Notes: a model not told the origin generated them from the sequence alone. A stretch of 40,272 bases of DNA from Agromyces bracchium (GCF_009709675.1 NZ_WMLB01000002.1:1-40272), one strand, 5' to 3'. Shown: positions 32,169-39,878, counted from the stretch's first letter. Made by a program: numbers and translations.

Positions 32169-32171
32169 CGT
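32166..32171 (+). promoter_or_regulatory. -10 element overlapping the AraC stop, leaderless VOC mRNA
   Basis: TAGCGT shares its TAG with the AraC stop codon and lies seven bases before the VOC ATG, the same hexamer and gap as at the M20 gene. Confidence 0.5.
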
Positions 32172-32178
32172 GGCATCC

Positions 32179-32589
32179 ATGAGCCTCACCATCCACTCCA
32201 GCTTCCTCCCGCACCTCGACCCCGAGGCCTCGCTCGCGTTCTACCGCGACGTGCTCGGATTCGAGGTCCGCAACGACGTCGGCTACGAGGGCATGCGCTG
32301 GATCACGGTCGGCCCCGCCGACCAGGCCGACACGGCGATCGTGCTCCATCCGCCGGGCGTCGGCCCTGGGATGACCGACGACGATCGGAACGCCCTCCTC
32401 GAGATCATCGCCAAGGGCAGCTACTTCGGCGTGAACCTCGCATCGACCGACCTCGACGAGACGTTCGCGACCCTCGAGGCCGCGGGCGCCGAGGTCGTGC
32501 AGGAGCCCGTCGACCAGCCGTACGGGCTGCGCGACTGCGCCTTCCGCGACCCGGCGGGCAACATGATCCGGATCCAGCAGGTCGGGTGA
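32179..32589 (+). CDS. VOC family protein (glyoxalase/bleomycin-resistance fold)
   Basis: This 136-residue protein has two beta-alpha-beta-beta-beta modules. The start is MSLTIHSSFLPHLDPEASLAFYRDVLGFEV and the C-terminal module contains LDETFATLEAAGAEVVQEPV and AFRDPAGNMIRI. VOC proteins bind metals or sequester toxins, or act as dioxygenases and lyases. The specific role is not readable. Start: ATG at 32179 fits the leaderless promoter; a GTG at 32161 lies upstream of the -10. It stands between an AraC regulator and a UvrA-like protein, a context that hints at drug tolerance. Confidence 0.9.
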   Translation: MSLTIHSSFLPHLDPEASLAFYRDVLGFEVRNDVGYEGMRWITVGPADQADTAIVLHPPGVGPGMTDDDRNALLEIIAKGSYFGVNLASTDLDETFATLEAAGAEVVQEPVDQPYGLRDCAFRDPAGNMIRIQQVG

Positions 32590-32670
32590 CCCCTCGCCGC
32601 ACCCGCGACGCCTCCGGGCGGTGGCGGTGCTGCGGTGCTTGGATCGATTCCGACCCCCGATGGAGGCACG

Positions 32671-35055
32671 ATGACCACGACCCCGAACGTCGACCCCGGA
32701 GCATCCGCTCGACCGCCCGCCGACAGCCATGACCGGATCCGGGTGCAGGGCGCCCGCGAGAACAACCTGAAGGACGTCTCGGTCGACCTGCCGAAGCGGC
32801 GCCTCACCGTGTTCACCGGCGTGTCCGGCTCCGGCAAGAGCTCGCTCGTGTTCGACACGATCGCCGCCGAGTCGCGGCGGCTCATCGACGAGACGTACAG
32901 CGCGTTCGTACAGGGGTTCATGCCGTCGGTGCCGCGCCCCGACGTCGATGTGCTCGACGGACTCACCACCGCGATCATCGTCGACCAGGAGCGGCTCGGC
33001 GCGAACCCTCGCTCCACGGTCGGCACCGTCACCGACGCGAACGCGATGCTGCGGATCCTCTTCAGCCGGCTCGGCGAACCGCACATCGGCGGGCCCACCG
33101 CCTTCTCGTTCAACATCCCGACGCAGAAGGCCAGCGGCGTGATGACCTCGGCGACCGGCGAGAAGACCATCGTGCGCGATGTCGTCTACCTCGGAGGCAT
33201 GTGCCCCCGCTGCGAGGGTCGCGGCTCCGTGTCCGACATCGACCTCGCCCAGGTGATCGACGAGACCAGGTCGTTGAACGAGGGCGCGATCACGGTGCCC
33301 GGCTACACGGCCGACGGCTGGATGGTGCGCGGGTTCTCCGAGTCCGGGTTCTACGACCCCGACAAGCCCATCGCCGAGTTCACGGAGAAGGAACGGCACG
33401 CCCTGCTCTACAGCGAGCAGAAGAAGGTCCGGATCCAGAACATCAACATGACCTACGAGGGGCTGATCCCCAAGATCACGAAGTCGATGCTCTCCAAGGA
33501 CCTCGACGCCCTGCAGCCCCACATCCGAGCCTTCGTCGAGCGCGTGGCGACCTTCGCCCGCTGCCCGGAGTGCGACGGCACGCGGCTGACCGAGGCGGCG
33601 CGGTCGTCGAAGATCGACGGCGTGAGCATCGCCGATGCGTGCCGAATGCAGGTCACCGACCTCGCCGCATGGATCCGGGGTCTCGACCGCCCCGATGCCG
33701 GGCCCCTGCTCGAGGCGCTCGGTGCGAACCTCGACGCCTTCGTCACGCTCGGGCTCGGTTACCTCAGCCTCGAGCGGCCGTCGGGCACGCTCTCCGGTGG
33801 CGAGGCGCAGCGCATCAAGATGCTGCGACACCTCGGGTCGTCGCTGACCGATGTCACCTACGTCTTCGACGAGCCGACCATCGGGCTCCACCCGCACGAC
33901 ATCCAGCGCATGAACACGCTGCTCCTGCAACTCCGCGACAAGGGCAACACCGTGCTCGTCGTCGAGCACAAGCCCGAGACGATCGCGATCGCCGACCACG
34001 TCGTCGACCTCGGCCCGGGGGCCGGGCGCGACGGCGGCGAGATCGGCTTCGAGGGCTCGGTCGACGAACTGAAGTCGAGCGGCACGATCACCGGCCGGCA
34101 CCTCGACGACCGGGCGACGATCAAGCCCGAGGTGCGCCGGGGCTCCGGCGCCATCGAGGTGCGCGGCGCCGACGAGAACAACCTGGAGGACGTCGACGTC
34201 GACATCCCGCTCGGCGTGCTCACGGTCGTCAGCGGTGTCGCGGGCTCGGGCAAGAGCTCCCTCATCCACGGGTCCGTGTCGCCGCGCGAGGGGATCGTCT
34301 CGATCGACCAGGGCGCGATCAAGGGCTCGCGGCGCAGCAGCCCGGCGACCTACACGGGCCTCCTGGAGCCGATCCGGAAGGCGTTCGCGAAGGCGAACGG
34401 CGTGAAGCCGGCGTTCTTCAGCGCCAACTCGGAAGGCGCGTGCCCGACGTGCAAGGGCGCCGGCGTCATCGTGACCGAGCTCGGCTTCATGGACACGATC
34501 GAGACGCCGTGCGAGGACTGCGGCGGCAAGCGGTTCCAGTCCGGCGTGCTGCAGTACACGCTCGGCGGGCTCGACATCACCGAGGTGCTCGACCTGCCGG
34601 TCGCGAAGGCACGCGAGTTCTTCTCGGCGGGCGAGGCGAAGATCCCGGCCGCGGCCGCGATCCTGGGGCGCCTGGAAGACGTCGGGCTCGGCTACCTGAG
34701 CCTCGGGCAGCCGCTCTCGACCCTGTCGGGCGGCGAGCGGCAGCGGGTGAAGCTCGCGATCGCGATGGGGGAGACGGGCGACGTCTACGTCCTCGACGAG
34801 CCGACGACCGGCCTCCACCTCGCCGACGTCGACAACCTGCTGCGCTTGCTCGACGGTCTCGTCGACTCCGGCAAGACCGTGATCGTCATCGAGCACCACC
34901 AGGCGGTCATGGCCCACGCCGACTGGATCATCGACCTCGGGCCGGGCGCCGGCCATGACGGCGGACGCATCGTCTTCGAGGGGACGCCGGCGGACCTCGT
35001 CGCGAGCCGCGCGACGCTCACGGGGGAGCACCTCGCCGACTACGTCGGCGCCTGA
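32671..35055 (+). CDS. UvrA-like ABC ATPase lacking the UvrB-binding domain (UvrA2/DrrC type)
   Basis: This 794-residue protein is a UvrA paralogue with two ABC ATPase halves: Walker A GVSGSGKSSLVF with signature LSGGEAQRIKML, and Walker A GVAGSGKSSLIH with signature LSGGERQRVKLA. Zinc modules CPRCEGRG, CPECDGTR and CPTCKGAG/CEDCGGKRF are retained. Canonical UvrA has about 950 residues; here the region for UvrB binding between the first Walker A and FSFN is missing. It should therefore not start classical excision repair. DrrC-like relatives protect against DNA-intercalating antibiotics. Start: ATG at 32671 with GGAGG four bases before. Confidence 0.92.
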   Translation: MTTTPNVDPGASARPPADSHDRIRVQGARENNLKDVSVDLPKRRLTVFTGVSGSGKSSLVFDTIAAESRRLIDETYSAFVQGFMPSVPRPDVDVLDGLTTAIIVDQERLGANPRSTVGTVTDANAMLRILFSRLGEPHIGGPTAFSFNIPTQKASGVMTSATGEKTIVRDVVYLGGMCPRCEGRGSVSDIDLAQVIDETRSLNEGAITVPGYTADGWMVRGFSESGFYDPDKPIAEFTEKERHALLYSEQKKVRIQNINMTYEGLIPKITKSMLSKDLDALQPHIRAFVERVATFARCPECDGTRLTEAARSSKIDGVSIADACRMQVTDLAAWIRGLDRPDAGPLLEALGANLDAFVTLGLGYLSLERPSGTLSGGEAQRIKMLRHLGSSLTDVTYVFDEPTIGLHPHDIQRMNTLLLQLRDKGNTVLVVEHKPETIAIADHVVDLGPGAGRDGGEIGFEGSVDELKSSGTITGRHLDDRATIKPEVRRGSGAIEVRGADENNLEDVDVDIPLGVLTVVSGVAGSGKSSLIHGSVSPREGIVSIDQGAIKGSRRSSPATYTGLLEPIRKAFAKANGVKPAFFSANSEGACPTCKGAGVIVTELGFMDTIETPCEDCGGKRFQSGVLQYTLGGLDITEVLDLPVAKAREFFSAGEAKIPAAAAILGRLEDVGLGYLSLGQPLSTLSGGERQRVKLAIAMGETGDVYVLDEPTTGLHLADVDNLLRLLDGLVDSGKTVIVIEHHQAVMAHADWIIDLGPGAGHDGGRIVFEGTPADLVASRATLTGEHLADYVGA

Positions 35056-35087
35056 TACCCCCACCCGTATTCGCGAGAGGAATCGTC

Positions 35088-35222
35088 ATGTGCCTGCATT
35101 CGGCCTACGAAACCGGGGGAGTGGTCTACTCGCGAGACCTCACGCTCGCCGCGCCATCCGCTCGACCGGCCTCGTCGACCGAGCCCGCACCGACCGAACC
35201 GAGGGAAGCCGACCATGGCTGA
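35088..35222 (+). CDS. Possible 44-residue small protein overlapping the DUF1801 start
   Basis: ATG at 35088 follows GAGAGG with a 7-base gap and opens a 44-codon frame ending at 35222, eight bases inside the next gene. The product begins MCLHSAYETGGVVYSRD and ends in a Pro/Glu/Thr-rich tail. I recognise no family. The frame may be a real small gene coupled to the DUF1801 gene, a leader peptide, or chance; only the binding site and overlap support it. Confidence 0.3.
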   Translation: MCLHSAYETGGVVYSRDLTLAAPSARPASSTEPAPTEPREADHG

Positions 35223-35655
35223 GACCAAGCGCACGCCCGCACGCGACGAGGACCCGGGCGGGTTCACCGACGAGGAGCGCGCGGCGATGAAGGACCGTGC
35301 CAAGGAGGTGCGCCGTGGGAAGAAGGACGGCGCGGCCGACCTCCGCGAGAAGATCGCCGAGCTCGAGGGCAGCGACCGGGCGATGGCCGAACGCCTGCAC
35401 GAGCTCATCACCGAGCATGCGCCCGGGCTCGTGCCGCGCACGTACTACGGCATGCCCGCCTGGGCGAAGGACGGCAAGGTGCTCTGCTTCTTCCAGCCCG
35501 CGCTGAAGTTCAAGACGCGCTACGCCACCTTCGGCTTCAACGACAACGCGCTGCTCGACGACGGCGAGCTCTGGCCGACGTCGTACGCGCTCACCGAGCT
35601 GACGCCGGAGGGGGAGCAGCGCATCGTCGAGCTGGTGACGCGGGCGGTCGGCTGA
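35215..35655 (+). CDS. DUF1801 family protein (YdhG-like)
   Basis: This 146-residue protein has a highly charged N-terminal half (GFTDEERAAMKDRAKEVRRGKK) and a C-terminal DUF1801 domain with APGLVPRTYYGMPAWAKDGKVLCFFQ and KTRYATFGFNDNA. Relatives have been called iron chaperones (YdhG) on limited grounds; function is not established. Start: ATG at 35215 with GAGGGAAG before it. It follows the UvrA-like gene after 159 bases, without a clear terminator between. Confidence 0.85.
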   Translation: MAETKRTPARDEDPGGFTDEERAAMKDRAKEVRRGKKDGAADLREKIAELEGSDRAMAERLHELITEHAPGLVPRTYYGMPAWAKDGKVLCFFQPALKFKTRYATFGFNDNALLDDGELWPTSYALTELTPEGEQRIVELVTRAVG

Positions 35656-35752
35656 GCGGGGCGCGTCCCGCAAGCGGGGCCACGTCCCGCGGAGGAACTT
35701 CTCCACATTCGTCGGCGTCGCTCTCCGCCCGGGTTCGTCGTGGAGCTAGAGT

Positions 35753-35758
35753 GCGCCC
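35753..35758 (+). promoter_or_regulatory. Spacer of a leaderless promoter for the 36-residue lipoprotein
   Basis: TAGAGT (35747-35752) lies six bases before the ATG at 35759, the same geometry as other leaderless genes here; these six bases are the gap. Confidence 0.4.
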
Positions 35759-35869
35759 ATGACGGTTGCCTCGATGCGGCGGTGGTTCGGAGCGATCGGC
35801 CTCGCGGCGGCGATGTCCGTGGCATCCGCGGGGTGTACCGCTGTCGCTTCCGATCAACCTGGCGCGTGA
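35759..35869 (+). CDS. Very short lipoprotein (36 residues)
   Basis: The frame encodes a textbook lipoprotein signal: a basic start with MRRW, hydrophobic FGAIGLAAAMSVA, and lipobox SAGC with Cys26, followed by only ten residues (TAVASDQPGA) and TGA. A leaderless-type TAGAGT stands just before the ATG. It may be a genuine lysis- or entericidin-like small lipoprotein or the stump of a longer one. No continuation in another frame resembles a known domain. It lies 50 bases from the dif-like site. Confidence 0.5.
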   Translation: MTVASMRRWFGAIGLAAAMSVASAGCTAVASDQPGA

Positions 35870-35918
35870 GACGCGCGGGCTCCGCGGCTGATGCCCGTGC
35901 GAGCGTTCTCGAAGGCAT

Positions 35919-35946
35919 AGCGCCGATAATGCACATTATGTCGGAA
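35919..35946 (+). other. dif: dif-like XerC/XerD recombination site (candidate chromosome-dimer resolution site)
   Basis: The 28 bp split as in known dif sites into an 11-bp arm AGCGCCGATAA, a 6-bp centre TGCACA and an 11-bp arm TTATGTCGGAA. The inner part CCGATAAT-GC-ACATTATGTC agrees with the actinobacterial dif consensus as I recall it; only the outermost bases differ. It is intergenic and AT-richer than its surroundings. If genuine, XerC/XerD act here to resolve chromosome dimers at the terminus, helped by FtsK. Confidence 0.75.
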
Positions 35947-36069
35947 CAGTTCAGAGAGCGCGGCTGATCGTGAAGCTGCTTCACGATGCGTTCGCTTCAT
36001 CGTGTGCCCCAACCGACCCCCGCCATCGAATGGTCACCCACGGCGACCACTCCCGGGCGGCACGACGAT

Positions 36070-36399
36070 TCAGGCGCCTTCGTGACGCCTGAGCTTCTCC
36101 ACGCGTTCCTCGCTCGCCGGCATGCCGAACTCGTTCAGCGGCCCGCTCGCCGCGGGCTCCGGCAGACGGACGTCGGTCGGGCATTCGAGCAGGACGTTCG
36201 ACGTCGACTCGTCGATGCGGTGCTCGAACATCGGGTGTCCGCACAGCGGACACGGCTTCTCCCCCGACTGACTGCGGTCGTCGGGCTCCTCCGGGGCCAT
36301 CCGCGGCGACTCGAACGCTGGGGTCATGACCCGATCCACCCGGTCGAAGAACCTGGTGAACGCGTTCCCGTCGCCGTGACCCGCCTCATCGCGTGCCAT
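36070..36399 (-). CDS. Small conserved-looking protein with a zinc-ribbon-like motif
   Basis: This 109-residue protein is not assigned to a named family. The first 45 residues are acidic and helical (NAFTRFFDRVDRVMTPAF). The centre has CPLCGHPMFEHRID and a further Cys in LLECPTD, resembling a one-knuckle zinc ribbon with a possible histidine ligand. The C-terminus contains PASEERVEKLRRHEG. Start: ATG at 36399; a GGGAG lies 12 bases upstream. The AT-rich palindrome at 36445-36463 covers its likely promoter, so it is probably tightly regulated. Confidence 0.65.
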   Translation of the reverse strand: MARDEAGHGDGNAFTRFFDRVDRVMTPAFESPRMAPEEPDDRSQSGEKPCPLCGHPMFEHRIDESTSNVLLECPTDVRLPEPAASGPLNEFGMPASEERVEKLRRHEGA

Positions 36400-36444
36400 G
36401 GCGCCGATGGTACTCCCGGCGTCGCGCTCCGCGCGAGGAAGATA

Positions 36445-36463
36445 TGGATAGTTATACTATCCA
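36445..36463. promoter_or_regulatory. AT-rich palindromic operator candidate
   Basis: TGGATAGT (36445-36452) and ACTATCCA (36456-36463) are perfect inverted repeats around TAT. On the minus strand the site contains TAGTAT, a good -10 (36459-36454), which would drive the zinc-ribbon gene about 50 bases away. A repressor of the GntR, PadR or MarR type is a plausible binder. It lies just beyond the dhaM stop. Confidence 0.65.
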
Positions 36464-36470
36464 GTACCTC

Positions 36471-37184
36471 TCAGTGCTCGCCGAATCCGCTGGATGCGAG
36501 GTCGGCGAGCGCCTCCACCGCCTCCACCCCACCGGGGTCGTCCGTCGCGATCTCGACCTCGTCGCCCTTCACGAGCCCGAGCGCCATGATGGCCAGCAGG
36601 CTCTTCGCGTCGATGCCGTTCACGGTCACGCGTTGGGGGAACGAGCTCGCGAGCTTCACGAGTTCCGCGGCCGGTCGCGCGTGCAGCCCGTCCGAGTTCG
36701 TGAGGGTGATCCGGCGGCTGATCGAACCCGCGTCTCCGGCGTCGGAGGGAACCCCGGCCGGAGTCGCGGACGACTCCGCCGGGGCCTGGCCTCCCCCGCC
36801 GGCCGACTCGGCCGCGCGCACGACGACCTCGAGCGGGTCACCCGACTCCGCCGCGACGGATGCCGCGACCGCGCCCTCGACGAGCGGCGCATCGGCGATC
36901 CGGACCCGTTCCCGCTGGTCGTCGTCGAGGAAATCCATCGCCGTCTCGGCGGTGAGGATGGCGGACCCGAGGTCGCACAGGACGACGACGCCGATCCCGG
37001 CATCCGCTGCGCCGATGGCCGCGGACACGCGCTCGAAGCTCGTGCCGATGCGACCGTCGTCCGTGCCTCCGGCCGGCTCGATGCGGACGCTCGGCGCCAT
37101 CTGGTGCGCGAGCTCCACCACGCCCGAGGCGATCTGCTCGGAGTGCGAGACGATGACGATCCCGATGCGCTCCCGGTCCCCCAT
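36471..37184 (-). CDS. dhaM: Dihydroxyacetone kinase phosphotransfer subunit DhaM (EIIA-HPr fusion)
   Basis: This 237-residue protein passes phosphate from the PTS to ADP bound on DhaL. The EIIA-Dha domain (about 5-130) has the phospho-His in IVIVSHSEQ (His14) and GVVVLCDLGSAILTAE. A Gly/Ala/Pro linker leads to an HPr domain (about 155-237) with its phospho-His in GLHARPAAELV (His168). The enzyme I-like third domain of the E. coli DhaM is absent, so a separate enzyme I must supply phosphate. Start: ATG at 37184, one base after the dhaL stop. It is the last gene of dhaKLM. Confidence 0.93.
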   Translation of the reverse strand: MGDRERIGIVIVSHSEQIASGVVELAHQMAPSVRIEPAGGTDDGRIGTSFERVSAAIGAADAGIGVVVLCDLGSAILTAETAMDFLDDDQRERVRIADAPLVEGAVAASVAAESGDPLEVVVRAAESAGGGGQAPAESSATPAGVPSDAGDAGSISRRITLTNSDGLHARPAAELVKLASSFPQRVTVNGIDAKSLLAIMALGLVKGDEVEIATDDPGGVEAVEALADLASSGFGEH

Positions 37185-37185
37185 C

Positions 37186-37833
37186 TCAGGCACTGGTCCC
37201 GTTGGATGCCGCTGCGGCGGCCGCCTCGAGGAGGTATGCGGTGGACTGCGCCCCGGGATCGCGATGGCCGGCCGAACGTTCTCCCAGGTAGCTGGCACGG
37301 CCCTTGCGGGCGACGAGCGGGATGGTCGCGTCGGAGCCCGCCGCCGCGGCATCCGCCGCAGCCCGGAGCGTCTCGGCGGCGCTCGCCCCTCCATCGGCCG
37401 CGCTTCGCGCCGCGTCGACCGCGGGCGTCCACGCGTCGACCATCGTCTTGTCTCCCGACTCGGCCTTGCCTCGCGCGACGATGCCGTCGCGCGAGGCCTC
37501 CAGGAGCGACACGACGCCGGCGGCATCGATCGAGGACTCGCCGGCGATGGCGCCGGACCCCCTCAGGAACGCCGTGCCGTAGAGCGGTCCGGCCGCGCCG
37601 CCGACCGTCGAGATCAACGTCGTCGCGACCATCTTCAGCACGTCGGCCGGTGTCGATCCCGCGGGCAGGTCGTCGAGCTTGGGCAGCACGGCCTGGAAGC
37701 CGCGGTCCATGTTCTCCCCGTGGTCGCCGTCGCCGATCTCACGGTCGAGCGTGATCAGCTCGACTCGATGCTCCGACATCGACTCCGCGCCGCGCCTGAC
37801 CCAGTCCACCGCCCAGGTGATGTCCAATCCCAC
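37186..37833 (-). CDS. dhaL: Dihydroxyacetone kinase subunit DhaL (ADP-binding)
   Basis: This 215-residue helical subunit holds ADP as a fixed cofactor. The ADP/magnesium-binding motif DREIGDGDHGENM (Asp30, Asp35, Asp37) is complete, as are TVGGAAGPLYGTAF and the C-terminal AARKGRASYLGERSAGHRDPG region (LVARKGRASYLGE). Start: GTG at 37833 is chosen because AGGGG lies eight bases upstream and the product then begins MGLDITWAVDWV, like other DhaL proteins. GTG at 37857 would overlap dhaK by 13 bases and lacks a binding site. Transfers phosphate from DhaM to dihydroxyacetone on DhaK. Confidence 0.92.
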   Translation of the reverse strand: MGLDITWAVDWVRRGAESMSEHRVELITLDREIGDGDHGENMDRGFQAVLPKLDDLPAGSTPADVLKMVATTLISTVGGAAGPLYGTAFLRGSGAIAGESSIDAAGVVSLLEASRDGIVARGKAESGDKTMVDAWTPAVDAARSAADGGASAAETLRAAADAAAAGSDATIPLVARKGRASYLGERSAGHRDPGAQSTAYLLEAAAAAASNGTSA

Positions 37834-37844
37834 CGCGGCCGCCC

Positions 37845-38846
37845 CTATCGACCCCACCGGAGCGCCGCCGTGTGCACGGGGGCGTCCCAGAGGCCGATCA
37901 TCTCGTCGTCGAGCTTCAGGACCGTGAGCGAGAAGCCCTGCATCTCGAGCGAGGTGATGTAGTTGCCGACGAGCGAGCGCTCGATCGTGATGCCCTTCTC
38001 GGCGAGCACCTCGGCGGCGCGACGGTACGCGATGTAGAGCTCGATCTGCGGGGTGCCGCCCATGCCGTTGACGAAGAGGAGCACCCGGTCTCCGGAGGAG
38101 TACGGCAGGTCCTCGATGATCGGCGTGAGCAGTCGGTCGACGATCGCATCGGCCGGCTCGAGCTTGATCCGCTCGCGCCCGGGCTCACCGTGGATGCCGA
38201 TGCCGATCTCGACCTCGTCCTCCGCGAGCGTGAAGCTGGGCTCTCCGGCATGCGGCACGATGCAGGGCGTCAACGCCATGCCCATCGACCGCACGTTCGC
38301 ATTGACGCGCTCGGCGATCTCGGCGACCCCGTCGAGGCTGTCACCGCGATCGGCCGCCGCCCCGGCGATCTTCTCGACGAGCACCGTGCCGCCGACGCCG
38401 CGACGCCCGGCCGTGTAGAGGGAATCCTTGACCGCGACGTCGTCGTTGGTCACCACGGCGCGGACCTCGATGCCGTCGGCGGCGGCGAGGTCGGCGGCCG
38501 TCTCGAAGTTCAGCACGTCGCCGGTGTAGTTCTTCACGATGTGGAGCACGCCCTTGCCGCCGTCGACGGCCTTGGTGGCCGCGAGGATCGGATCGGGCGT
38601 CGGCGAGGTGAACACCGCGCCCGGCACGGCGGCGTCGAGCATGCCCGGGCCGACGAAGCCCGCGTGCAACGGCTCGTGGCCGCTGCCGCCGCCGGAAACG
38701 AGGCCGACCTTGCCCGCCACCGGCGCGTCGGCGCGCACGACGTGGATGGGATCCGTCTCGACCCTCACGAGGTCGGCGTGCGCGAGGCCGAAGCCTGCGA
38801 CTGACTCGTCGACCACGCGCTTGGGATCGTTGATGATCTTCTTCAC
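37845..38846 (-). CDS. dhaK: Dihydroxyacetone kinase substrate-binding subunit DhaK
   Basis: This 333-residue subunit binds dihydroxyacetone covalently and presents it for phosphorylation. His57 in [10 protein letters not shown] and the hemiaminal-forming His219 in GIGIHGEPG are present, with [12 protein letters not shown] and the N-terminal [14 protein letters not shown]. The length equals E. coli DhaK-type subunits. Start: GTG at 38846 with GAAGGGA about seven bases upstream; upstream extension has no family sequence. First gene of dhaKLM, divergent from glpF-glpK: together they take up glycerol and feed dihydroxyacetone phosphate and glycerol-3-phosphate into metabolism. Confidence 0.95.
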   Translation of the reverse strand: MKKIINDPKRVVDESVAGFGLAHADLVRVETDPIHVVRADAPVAGKVGLVSGGGSGHEPLHAGFVGPGMLDAAVPGAVFTSPTPDPILAATKAVDGGKGVLHIVKNYTGDVLNFETAADLAAADGIEVRAVVTNDDVAVKDSLYTAGRRGVGGTVLVEKIAGAAADRGDSLDGVAEIAERVNANVRSMGMALTPCIVPHAGEPSFTLAEDEVEIGIGIHGEPGRERIKLEPADAIVDRLLTPIIEDLPYSSGDRVLLFVNGMGGTPQIELYIAYRRAAEVLAEKGITIERSLVGNYITSLEMQGFSLTVLKLDDEMIGLWDAPVHTAALRWGR

Positions 38847-39066
38847 GAAAACGTCCCTTCCCCTCGGCCGCACCCGCCCGGCCCGTCGCCTGTCGACGTT
38901 GACGCGGCACTCCCCCGCAAAACTACTCCGGCGAGGCCCGGCGATGAAAGGGCTATCCGACGATTCCCGCGCGCCCTTCCGCGCATCTCGACCACGCGAG
39001 TATGGTGGGCGCTGATCCGCCCTGGGGCGCGGCCCCTCGGGCACGGCGAAAGGATGGAAGGTCAAC

Positions 39067-39840
39067 GTGGACAATCTCGGAGTGCTGTTCCTCTCCGAAC
39101 TCGTCGGCACGGCGATGCTCGTGCTGCTCGGTTGCGGAGTCGTGGCCAACGTCGCCCTCGTGAAGACGAAGGGCTACAACGGCGGGTTCCTCATGGTCAC
39201 CATCGGCTGGGGCTTCGCGGTCTTCGCCGGCGTCATCGTCGCGTATGCGTCGGGCGCGCACATCAATCCCGCGGTCACCCTCGGACTCGTCGCCAACGGC
39301 GCCACCGAGTTCGGGAACGCGGCCCTCGGAACGACGGTCCCGGTGGACGCCCTCACGGTGCTCACGTACATCGGAGCACAGCTGATCGGTGCCATCCTCG
39401 GTGCCATCGTCTGCTGGCTGGCGTACAAGCAGCACTTCGACGACGAGCCCCAGCCCGCCAACAAGCTGGGCGTGTTCTCGACGGGCCCGGCCATCCGCTC
39501 GTACGCGTGGAACCTCGTGACCGAGATCATCGGCACCTTCGTGCTGGTGTTCGTCGTGATCGGCTTCGGCCGCAACGGCGACGCGTCCGGCCTTGCGGCG
39601 CTCGGCGCGCTGCCCGTTGCACTCCTGGTCATCGGCATCGGCGCGTCGCTCGGTGGCCCGACCGGGTACGCGATCAACCCGGCCCGCGACCTCGGTCCGC
39701 GCATCGCGCACGCCATCCTCCCGATCAAGGGCAAGGGCAGCAGCGACTGGTCCTACTCGTGGGTCCCCGTCGTCGGCCCGATCATCGGCGGCGTGCTCGC
39801 GGGCTGGACCGCGATCGTCGCGCTCCCGCTCCTGGGCTGA
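39067..39840 (+). CDS. glpF: Glycerol uptake facilitator (MIP/aquaglyceroporin)
   Basis: This 257-residue channel has six membrane helices and both NPA boxes, SGAHINPAV (about residue 65) and [13 protein letters not shown] (about 200). The Asp after the second NPAR is the residue typical of glycerol facilitators as opposed to water channels. It admits glycerol by diffusion, and GlpK next door traps it. Start: GTG at 39067 with GGAAGG five bases upstream. A hairpin lies between it and glpK, which may lower readthrough. Confidence 0.93.
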   Translation: MDNLGVLFLSELVGTAMLVLLGCGVVANVALVKTKGYNGGFLMVTIGWGFAVFAGVIVAYASGAHINPAVTLGLVANGATEFGNAALGTTVPVDALTVLTYIGAQLIGAILGAIVCWLAYKQHFDDEPQPANKLGVFSTGPAIRSYAWNLVTEIIGTFVLVFVVIGFGRNGDASGLAALGALPVALLVIGIGASLGGPTGYAINPARDLGPRIAHAILPIKGKGSSDWSYSWVPVVGPIIGGVLAGWTAIVALPLLG

Positions 39841-39844
39841 TCAC

Positions 39845-39878
39845 CGAGGGGCCGGTCGTCCGAACGACCGGCCCCTCG
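39845..39878 (+). terminator. Hairpin between glpF and glpK
   Basis: CGAGGGGCCGGTCGT (39845-39859) pairs perfectly with 39864-39878 around CCGA. It begins four bases after the glpF stop and has no T-run, so it could be a terminator or a processing/attenuation hairpin within the operon. Confidence 0.7.

Noticed and set aside
31724..32192. Extended N-terminus of the patatin gene up to 32192
   Set aside because: The extension runs antisense to the AraC gene and has no family sequence; the conserved start is MVSGKVAFVLGGGG at 31625 with its own promoter-like hexamer.
32131..35064. A minus-strand open frame of about 980 codons opposite the UvrA-like gene
   Set aside because: The plus strand holds unmistakable Walker and ABC signature motifs; the antisense product has none.
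35740..35967. A 75-codon plus-strand frame covering the dif-like site
   Set aside because: No credible Shine-Dalgarno site, no similarity to anything I know, and it overlaps the better-supported lipoprotein frame and the palindromic site.
35656..36069. A mobile element inserted at the dif-like site
   Set aside because: No integrase, transposase, terminal repeats or second dif copy are visible in the window.
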